A stretch of DNA of 64,000 nucleotides, taken from NCBI GenBank assembly GCA_900169235.1, contig FWCC01000066.1:228013-292012 (forward strand), given 5' to 3'. The notes below the pieces were generated by a model. That model was given only the letters and a program-made list of their open reading frames with translations. It searched no databases and had not been told where the DNA came from. The translations under genes and the position numbers were made by a program. This document shows positions 56,441 through 64,000 of this stretch, piece by piece; position 1 is the stretch's first letter, and each line of letters starts with the position of its first letter. The stretch comes from Zarea fungicola (Eukaryota > Ascomycota > Sordariomycetes > Hypocreales > Cordycipitaceae).

Positions 56441-58196
56441 CTAGAGGCTGTAAAGCGTCACTTGCTGCCCGCTGCGTTCTGCCTCCGCTAGCAGTGTCTT
56501 GTTGGCCCTGGCCAAGATCATCTTCATGCAGAGAGCGCAAACGATGCTTAAAATCGAGAACCCTAGCATCAGCAGCATGGCCATGACATAGCGTGGCCCG
56601 TCTGTAGATGGGAAAAAGTAGGGACTCCAAATATTACCAAATTGCGCGGAAAGGTTTATAATGGCGGCTGCACAGGCACGTTTTTCCGGTGTCTGGTTGA
56701 GAACAGAAGCGCCCCAAGAGTACACCATGGAGTTTGCAGCAAAGGCACCCGATGCATAAAGAAAGGAAGCAAAGTACCGAGCTGGGACGTTGAGCGTAGC
56801 CGCGGATATGGCGAATCCAATGGCTGCTATAAGCATGGGAACGGAGATGTGGAAGCCACGCTCCCCGAAACGATCGCTGGAGTAGGCGACTAGAAATGAG
56901 ATGACTGCACCAACTAGATATGGAGGCGCGGTAAGCACAAGAGTGATTGTGTTGTCCCCAATGTTGAACCCCTTCAGGATTCTATGGACTGTTAGCATTG
57001 TAAGCTCCTTGGAACGGTTTCCTGTTACATACGTCGGGAAGAAGTTGTTGAAACCGTATGCAGTATGATTTGAGCAAAGAAGGATGGCCTAGTCGAAATC
57101 AGTAAATTGGACTGGATTGAAATAGAAAATGAAATACTTACAAAGATCCAGGTTCTGTAGTCCGTGACTGCCATCCTCAGACCGACCCAAACCGAGCGAT
57201 CTGCTTCTGGCAGCGTGACACGATCGAGAAGGATGCGTTCGTCAGCAGTCTTGAGTTCTTCGGGAGTAAACAGCCATGAGCCGCTTCCTTTTTGTGAGCT
57301 AGGGTAATCAGGAAGAACAAAAAATGCGACGATAGCCGCCGCGAAACTTCCAGAGCCTTCAATAATAAAGAGCCATTTCCACCCCGCTATACCACGGGCA
57401 TTGTCCAGTCCAGCAAAAATACCAGCTGCAATGAGGCCAGAGAATGCCGTGGCGAGTACGAGACCAGAATAAAGAACTGCAGTGCGCAAGGCGAGTTCTC
57501 GTCGAGTGTACCAGCAGGACAAGAGATAGAATGCCTACGTATTAATGTTAGAAATGTTAGTGGCTCTTACAGATTGGAAGATTCTGATCACTTACACCAG
57601 GAAAAAAGGGAGCCTCAACAATGCCCAAGAAGAAACGAATCACCACAAGGGATTTGTATGAGCCTACTGCTGAGGTGGCAGCTGAGACGCATGACCAGAC
57701 AGCTACACAAGCAGGTAGATATAGGCTTGGTCGGACGCGGGTGAGGATCATGTTTGATGGCAATTGAGCCAACATATAACTGCTCATCTATCAGACAAAC
57801 TATGGTTCTCGGGGGCATTTTATAGGAGTAAAATCTTACCCAACATTGAGAATTGACACTGCGACATTGAATTCATTTCCGACAAGACCAAGATCTTTTT
57901 CGAAATTGTTCAGCCGTGCTTGGCTGGAAGTTGTTAGAACGTCTATAGCATCTGCAACATAAGAGGAAATGAACTTGCCTTATGTTATTTCTATCGAGGT
58001 AGTTAAACATGTATAAAATCCACACCATAGGTAGAAGAGTCAAGTCTAGTTTTCGAACCAGCTTTCTCTCAACTGCGATCCACTCGGGGGTGGTTCTTGG
58101 GTCAACAGGGTCTGTTTCGCCCTTCTCAAAGTTGATATTTTCAATCATCGTTGTGCTGGCGTTGAGAGACACTACATCGTGCTTTGCTGGAGACAT
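56441..58196 (-). CDS. MFS transporter, anion:cation symporter family (Dal5/allantoate-permease-like)
   Basis: Six exons on the minus strand: 57979-58196, 57840-57923, 57596-57779, 57142-57534, 57033-57088, 56441-56981; 491 residues. Start MSPAKHDVVSLNAS. Landmarks: LDLTLLPMVWILYMFNYLDRNNI (helix 1 with the ACS-family LDR-N motif), QARLNNFEKDLGLVGNEFNVAVSILNVGYMLAQLPSNMIL, FFLGIVEAPFFPG, AFYLLSCWYTRREL, GWKWLFIIEG, LPDYPSS, YGFNNFFPT, LVAYSSDRFGERG. This order is typical of carboxylate, vitamin and allantoate transporters of the plasma membrane. Intron 1 is a GC-AG intron (GCAAGT...TTCTAAC...CCAG); no GT donor keeps the frame. It is divergent from the lyase gene, sharing a 424-bp promoter. 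Confidence 0.9.
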
Positions 58197-58395
58197 GGCG
58201 GCGCCGTCGGAAACTTGTGAGTATTCAAAAAGACCAAGGCTATTAGGCAGTTGATCAAATGAGCGTATCACAAAGCGTGCGAATTGATGCCGAAAGCCAT
58301 GGGCGACACTGCTCTATATATGTATCTGCGTAATGCGATCGCCCCCAGCTTTCCCCCAGCTTTCCCCAGCTTCCCCAGCATCGGCGTGTGGCTTG

Positions 58396-58408
58396 CATGT
58401 CCGACCGG
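58396..58408 (+). promoter_or_regulatory. CCG-N2-CGG element 1
   Basis: CATGTCCGACCGG. Nearly identical to 58451-58463 (CATGTCCGATCGG). CCG-N2-CGG is an everted CGG arrangement as bound by Zn2Cys6 dimers. Confidence 0.5.
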
Positions 58409-58456
58409 ACCATGGCTAGTCGTGATAGCCTCTTGGCTCCACAAAACCAACATGTC

Positions 58457-58483
58457 CGATCGGTGTAAATCGGACACCGATCG
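58457..58483. promoter_or_regulatory. Perfect 10-bp inverted repeat with CGG half-sites
   Basis: CGATCGGTGT, a 7-nt spacer, then ACACCGATCG: a perfect inverted repeat. It overlaps CCGATCGG (58456-58463) and a nested ATCGG-ACA-CCGAT (58469-58481). Good candidate operator for a dimeric Zn2Cys6 protein. Confidence 0.6.
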
Positions 58484-58620
58484 CACTTCGAGGTTTGTAA
58501 ATTGATTTGTATATAATATGTACTGAATCCAATTGTCAATGTGTAGTGTGTTACTCAAATACGGCTTCAAACTCAAGTCTAATCCAGTAAACCAATATCA
58601 CTTAACTGGTCCTATCCAAG

Positions 58621-59630
58621 ATGGCAGTCAGCAACGGAAAAACCAATGACAGTAATGACCATGTCCATGGAGCTGTTCACGCCGCTACCAAGCTAAGGAG
58701 TATGATCACCAACAGCAGCGACATCATAGTTGCACCTGGAGTCTACGATGGTTTCAGTGCGCGCATCGCTCTAGAAGTCGGCTTCGACTGTCTTTACATG
58801 GTACGTCAGTCTACAACTTGGCCCAACCTGGCTTCGATCTTGTTACTTGAGCTAATCATATACAGACGGGCGCCGGCACATGTGCCTCCAAATTGGGACA
58901 ACCTGATCTCGGCATGGCCTCCCTCAATGACATGCGAGAGCATGCCGAGATGCTTGCCAACCTGGACCCAAGCATACCCCTCATAGCCGACGCCGACACG
59001 GGCTACGGTGGGCCAAACATGATTGCCCGCACAGTCGCGCAGTACCATCGCAGTGGTGTCGCTGGCCTACACATTGAGGATCAGATTCAGACCAAGCGCT
59101 GCGGTCATCTCGGCGGCAAGGCTGTCGTGGACACCGAGACATTCACGCAACGCATTGCCGCGGCAGCACAGGCGCGCCGCAAGATCAGCTCGGACCTCGT
59201 CATCATTGCACGCACCGACGCCCTGCAGACGCATGGCTTCGACCAGGCCGTGTCAAGGCTCAAAGCCGCCTTGGCTGCTGGTGCCGACGTCGCGTTTCTT
59301 GAAGGCGTCACGACAGAGCAGGAGGCGAGAGACGTATGCCGGCAGCTCGCGCCGGCACCCGTGCTCCTGAACATGGTTGAGCATGGCGCGACGCCGTCTT
59401 GGACGCCGGCTGAGGCCAGGGAATTTGGGTTTAGAATCATCATTTTCCCCTTTGCGTCGATTGGCCCTGCGTACGATGCAATTCGGCAGACGTTTGTGCG
59501 GATCAAGGAAACGGGCAAGACGGGGCTGGTCAAGTCTTTTACGCCAAAGAAGCTTTTTAGCATTGTGGGATTAGAAGAGGCAGTAGCCGTTGACGCTGCA
59601 GCGGGCGGTAGTTTGTATGACAGAGTGTAA
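58621..59630 (+). CDS. PEP mutase / isocitrate lyase superfamily lyase or hydrolase
   Basis: Exons 58621-58800 and 58866-59630; 314 residues. Start MAVSNGKTNDSNDH. The intron (GTACGT...TACAG) is phase 0 and joins DCLYM to TGAGTCASKLGQPDLGM. Superfamily signatures: APGVYDGFSARIALEVGF, metal-binding ADADTGYGG, HIEDQ, and the active-site loop TKRCGHLGGK with the catalytic Cys. The later LLNMVEHGATP and GFRIIIFPFASIGPAYDAI are shared with fungal oxaloacetate acetylhydrolases and with 2,3-dimethylmalate or methylisocitrate lyases. These enzymes cleave a C-C bond in 2-hydroxy- or oxo-diacids using Mg2+. Which substrate cannot be decided by eye. Genomic context suggests an imported carboxylate. Confidence 0.88.
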
Positions 59631-60374
59631 AAGATTTGAGTGCAAATAGACGAGAGATTGTGTACTTAAAATAGAGCGTTGCTTCTCAACGCACTTTTCT
59701 GGCTAAAATTACGGTTCATATCAAAGTCTCACAATCCCCTGGCATAGGGTTACAAGCTGTATCTGTGCCTCGTTATACCAGAAAATGTGTTCCTCTACAA
59801 GGATCACGGACGCCCAAGTCACCACCAAAATCAAGCCGGAAGCGCCATGGCTCAAAACACGCTTCTGTTTCCTATGTAGAGATTTTACGAAGGCAGCGGT
59901 GCAGCAGAAGAACTCGTAGCCAATCAGTGATTTCGTGCCACCCTCTATGCGGAGAGGTTGACCATATCGAGGATATGGAGTTATGGGTGGTTGAGAGCTG
60001 CGGTCTCCTTCGCCACTCCAAGATCCGGTGGGCAGGAGACTGGTCACCGAACCCGACTATATGTAGATAGTAAACTGCCTCAGTCCTGGCATATTGACGT
60101 GATGGATATGGCCGGAGTTTATCTAACATATACAGATTCAATTATTACCTGCGCTCTCGGTAATGGAGAAGCAACAACTTGAAGCAGCAGGCATTTACAC
60201 CCATTTCACCTACTGCGGTTGCGGGCTTAGAACAATGAGCAACTGCACCATCTGCATCACGATTTTCTTCCAGGCTGCAATCTTAACAGTGTCAGAATTA
60301 ACTAAGAAACCGACTGACAAATATTAATGACTCGTTACTAGATGTTTTCGTTCGCATTGACCACGGTTGCATTA
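59631..60374. other. Intergenic region, 0.74 kb
   Basis: Between convergent 3' ends. Short frames on both strands without features. Confidence 0.5.
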
Positions 60375-62250
60375 TCAATCGTACTCGCGCGACGTCGTAG
60401 AGTTCAAATTTGGGTCTAAAAAGGCTGCGAACGGCACAACTGGCCAGCCAGTCATTTCAACCTCGAAGTTCCTCTTCCATATGTTTCTCATTTTGTCCAA
60501 CAAGTATGTGTCTGTCGAATAATTAAGAATCCTCCACAGTTTCACTCGTAATTTGAACCAGCTTGAGCCGTAATCGTCAAAGTCAAGTAGGGGCTTCGGA
60601 TAGACCATATATTCCGCACTTATATCTTCGTCACTCATATCGTCGTCACTCATATCGTCGTCACTCATATCGTCGTCACTCATATTTTCGTCACTCATAT
60701 TTTCGTCACTTATCTCTTCGTCATTTTCTGCATCGTTTTCGTTCCAGTATATGTCTCCGTGACATGGCGTTAAAGCCAATTTTGGGAATACCCTGCGCCA
60801 TTCCAGTGCAAGTTCCTCGAGCATCTCATTTTGCAACAAGTGTTTCGGATGCTCAAACCAGACAGCAGTCAGGATTAAGCCCCTCAGGTATGACAGAGGG
60901 CATGTATCACGTAACTTCGTCAAAGAGATATCGACCCGGGCAAGGGCAAGCTCAAGAAAAGCCAACCGGGGACAACAACGAGAAATCTCTTCGAGTACCG
61001 CGCCATCGATTCGAAATTTCGACCCGATATCCAGGAATTCCAAGAAAGAAAGACCCCGAATCATGGGCAAGAAGGTATCCTCCACGAAACTCAATTCTTT
61101 TGCGTCCAAAATACCGCCTAAGCTTAGATACTTTAATTTTGGGCAGCCCCGAACAATGCTCATCAGGTCGGCACCGCTTATCTCGTAATCCTTAAGATCA
61201 ACAGCCCGCAACGTGGGACACATCCCTATATATCCAGCGGCCTCAGGAGTGAAGCGGCGAGCATTCGGATCAGCTTGTCCAATGGCGATGACTTGAACAT
61301 ATTCGAACTTTAAAAGCTGTTTCAGACATTTTTGGTTGCAAGTTCGGAGATACAAAGCTTTCAGCAGCGGCCATGCGGGTTCGTCATCCAAGTTCGTCGG
61401 ATTGGAGTTTCCAGGATTTTCGAAAATATCGCAGTGCATCCCGTTCAATGCCAGAACCTCCAGTCCTGTCTGTTCTTCCAGACTTGAAAGTAAGTTTTCG
61501 GGTATCGCAGCCGTGGCCTGGTATGGGCTGAATTGATTTTCAAGTTGGAAGAATTTCAACCTGCAACTTGCCAGCAACTCACAGAGTTCATCAATACCGT
61601 CATCATCCCTTGGATAGTATATCGCCAAGGCACGTAAATTTTCGAAGGCTTTCTAGACGCGGTTAGGCTAACAAACCACTCGCGGAGTCGAAGGACTCAG
61701 GAGTTTCATTACATACCAACGGAGAACCTTGGCCTCGTGGAGGACTAAGACGATATGCTAAAGGTTCACAGTAGGAAATATCAATGGCTAGATAGTTTAC
61801 GGTTGTCTGTGGAAGCAGATCGGCCACTTGACCAAAATCCTCCCCCATTATTTCAAAGGGAATCGTCAAACTGGAGAGACAGGTCCTGTGAGGCGAAAAC
61901 ATACGCTCGACATCCTGGAAGTGGCGCAAAGCTCGAAATTTCTGAAAGCAAGCGACGCGACGTGTTGGGCGGGCTGCTGCATCGTCGCTGGGCGCATCCG
62001 GGCGGAGGAGCAGATGCTTCACGAAGCCCATATTAAAGGCGAATCGTTCTCGCGATGCAACAAGGAGACAATTTAGAGATTCAATGTCAGGTGAGCGAAA
62101 TTGCATATCAATCAAGGATCCCCGGTAAAGAATTCTCAATGCTTCCTCATTCCAGGCTTTATTAACGCACGCGCAAGCTAGGAGATCTGGGACATCACTC
62201 AGATTCTCCAAGACGTTGCGGACAATTTCGCGTAGCGCCAGTGCAGTCAT
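60375..62250 (-). CDS. F-box / leucine-rich repeat protein
   Basis: Exons on the minus strand: 61717-62250 and 60375-61652; 603 residues. The 64-nt intron (GTATGT...CCTAACC...CTAG) is phase 0 and joins PPRGQGSPL to KAFENLRALAIYYP. The N-terminus MTALALREIVRNVLENLSDVPDLLACACVNKAWNEEALRILYRG is an F-box, which binds Skp1 in SCF ubiquitin ligases. Repeated hydrophobic units (LKALYLRTCNQKCLKQLLKFE; LRAVDLKDYEISGADLMSIVRGCPKLKYLSLGG; LEFLDIGSKFRIDGAVLEEISRCCPRLAFLELALARV) form an LRR domain for substrate binding. An acidic SDENM/SDDDM repeat follows (about residues 500-540), then a C-terminal tail. Target unknown. Confidence 0.85.
60621..60725 (-). repeat. 15-bp in-frame repeat (SDDDM units) in the F-box gene
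   Basis: Seven to eight units of the type CATATCGTCGTCACT (plus-strand reading) encode Ser-Asp-Asp/Glu-Asp/Asn-Met. Confidence 0.88.
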
Positions 62251-63643
62251 TTTCGGTTGTTTGAGTTGAAGAAAGCAATAGCATGTGAACTTGGTCGAGT
62301 TTTCGCAGCGCTGCGTTGGATGAGGACGCGGGGCGTTTTATGACTTTGGAAAAGGAATAGTGACAGAGCTAGAGAAGGGACAGTCAAAAGCTGAGGTGCG
62401 GACATGACTTGCCTGCGATTTGGTGGGGCTCATGTGATATATGTGAAACTCGGCGAAATTGTATGTGATTTTGTGCCTTTTTGCTCTCTGCTTTTGCTGT
62501 TCTGGCCCATGACTTGTTATCGCTTTTAATCAATGCCTGACCGTTGTTTGGAAGCTAGGCTTTCTGGTTGTCCGATATCTAATGCCTGACGGTTGGCAGA
62601 TTTCTGCCTATCCCTTACTTATTCCTTTTGCTCTTGCCTCGTTGCGGCCTCCCCAGCCTACCTTTCTGATAGCGCCGTGTGAAACTTTTCGACCCTGGCT
62701 CTTGCCTTGTGCACGTCGAGTGTAAGCTGCAGAGCCTGAACCAGTCGGCGAAGCTCGGCCGGGTATACTGTGGATACAGCTATAGCTGCTACACCGTGTC
62801 TAATTCGTGCTGATGCCATCGAATTGAGCAACCGCAGCTGCACCGACGTGGCCATTAATACAACTGCCGTCAGCATAGATGCAAATTGTGCCTATTTTCA
62901 TAGCATCATGTTATTTGATTGCTTTTGCAGCCGCTCTCGCCATACGAACAGTTGGGGCGTTCCAACTGAGATACATCTGTCAATAGAATAGCCATACCTC
63001 CGTATCAAGTGCTTAATTATAATATAAAATAGTTAGCCAAGTTTAATCTATAGCATCTTCTGCTCATTTTAATGTATAAATTAAGTAAGAATTGGTGAAT
63101 TACAGGCAAGCATTCCCCTGCTCAATTAAGTAGGGTAGGTGGTAGAAGCGACACCCACTGTTGTTACGATCACAAGCAGTTACAAGGCACGGTACTGGAA
63201 GAAGCGTCTCCCAGTAGGTATGCTTTTAGTAACTTGATATATTATCTGGCCACTGGTTGAAGAGCAATGCCTCCTCTGTATACAAGCATTGGAAGGCAAG
63301 CAAAGCAAGCAACAAACATCAAACATCAAACAGGAAAGCTTTTCTACAGTTGCCGTGATGGCCTCGTATCCAGGGCAGGCTTTGCTAGATACGCTGCTTG
63401 GCTTGAGTCAGCAGTCACAACACCCACACTTGTTAACCGGCAAGACGAATTTACACCGGTCTTCTCCATCCACATGCCCACTCGAGGTTGATCAAGAGGG
63501 CGACAAAGGATTGAGAAAAAAAATTTGTCCGCGGAAATTTGCCATATTTAACCATTCAAGATACCTGCAAGGCCCTCGTCGTCAACTCTCATACGCCTTT
63601 TTTCCAACAAACGCGGAAATTACTCTGTGAGAGCCAAGTCATC
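62251..63643. other. Intergenic region, 1.4 kb
   Basis: Divergent promoter space. A 72-codon minus-strand frame at 62658-62876 has a hydrophobic start but no ATG-led or family support. No RNA gene seen. Confidence 0.5.
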
Positions 63644-64000
63644 ATGAATCACTCCAGTCTCCACGAATTCATCATCTCATCCTTCCTCAACGACCAGCGT
63701 CCTCCAAGAGTCAATGAAATAGCCGCACACTTCAAAACTGACGAGGCCGCCGCGCGACACGGCCTTCGTGCCCTCGCCGACTACCACGGCGTGGTGCTGC
63801 ACCCCAAATCCGACGAGGTGTGGATCGCGCACCCCTTCTCGGCATCGCCCACGACCTGCATCGTGTCCTCTGGCGAGCGGAAATGGTGGGGAAACTGTGC
63901 CTGGTGCTCCCTGGGCGTCATGAAGCTCCTCGGGGGGACCTCGTCCTTTACGACGCGGACGGGTGGCATCGGCGACGAGGTGTCGGATAACGCAGCCTCT
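63644..64000 (+). CDS. Alkylmercury-lyase-like (MerB-like) protein, N-terminal part
   Basis: ATG at 63644 opens a frame with no stop to the window end (119 codons). The first 70 residues form a helix-turn-helix-like domain (MNHSSLHEFIISSFLNDQ, RVNEIAAHFKTDEAAARHGLRALADYHGVVLHP) as in the winged-helix N-terminus of MerB. Then follows VWIAHPFSASPTTCIVSSG and WWGNCAWCSLGVMKLLG, which aligns by eye with the MerB segment containing the first catalytic cysteine (AWCALD in bacteria). Residue D99 of bacterial MerB appears replaced, and the second catalytic cysteine lies beyond the window. Functional MerB-type demethylases are known in some fungi; whether this one cleaves C-Hg bonds is open. Confidence 0.62.
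   Translation, partial: MNHSSLHEFIISSFLNDQRPPRVNEIAAHFKTDEAAARHGLRALADYHGVVLHPKSDEVWIAHPFSASPTTCIVSSGERKWWGNCAWCSLGVMKLLGGTSSFTTRTGGIGDEVSDNAAS

Larger units (their letters stand above)
58197..58620. promoter_or_regulatory. Divergent promoter between transporter and lyase genes
   Basis: 424 bp between the two starts. Contains the palindromic CGG elements listed separately and a CCCAGCTTT tandem repeat at 58341-58379. TATATATG around 58315 could serve the transporter side. Confidence 0.65.

Noticed and set aside
62658..62876. 72-codon minus-strand frame with a hydrophobic start
   Set aside because: Too short, with no family match and no convincing start context.

Overview
The window is nuclear DNA of a filamentous ascomycete. 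Genes are cut by short introns (about 50-130 nt) with GTATGT/GTAAGT-like donors, CTAAC branch sites and CAG/TAG acceptors. There are three Zn(II)2Cys6 regulators, and the gene repertoire (UstYa-like, Git1-like, Rtt109, DUF3176) is typical of Pezizomycotina. Sordariomycetes, perhaps Hypocreales, is my guess from protein flavour; nothing here proves it. I found no rRNA, tRNA or CRISPR. All exon junctions were placed by eye from splice signals plus reading-frame continuity; every spliced model listed sums to a whole number of codons.

0-20 kb is a GC-rich, mostly conserved block: the end of a SAM methyltransferase gene, uracil phosphoribosyltransferase, DNA ligase IV (convergent with it), a small secreted Glu/Pro-repeat protein, a CorA-type Mg transporter, an atypical short-chain dehydrogenase (SDR), a 955-residue Zn2Cys6 regulator with a Q/P/Y-rich tail, and a Git1-like permease.

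20-39 kb is sparser, AT-richer and accessory. It holds three small secreted proteins (one in four tiny exons), a truncated Zn2Cys6 regulator, a classical SDR, a 1,508-codon membrane/ankyrin gene broken by two in-frame stops, a five-exon UstYa-like (DUF3328) oxidase gene, and a diverged repeat present at 33.2 and 38.6 kb. 39-47 kb returns to larger genes: a dynamin-like GTPase with an unusual G4 motif, Rtt109 histone acetyltransferase, mitochondrial ribosomal protein mL57, and an eight-helix membrane protein.

47-53 kb is a second accessory island. Another diverged direct repeat (47.45 and 51.4 kb) brackets a decayed gene with four in-frame stops and a DUF3176 membrane protein with a 60-bp coding repeat; a frameshifted BTB/POZ gene follows.

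53.9-59.6 kb looks like a small functional unit: a Zn2Cys6 regulator, an ACS-family (Dal5-like) transporter and a PEP-mutase/isocitrate-lyase-superfamily lyase. The transporter and lyase are divergent, and their shared promoter carries CGG-type palindromes, one closely matched just upstream of the regulator. This is the best candidate for an undescribed system here. The window ends with an F-box/LRR gene and the start of an alkylmercury-lyase-like (MerB-like) gene.
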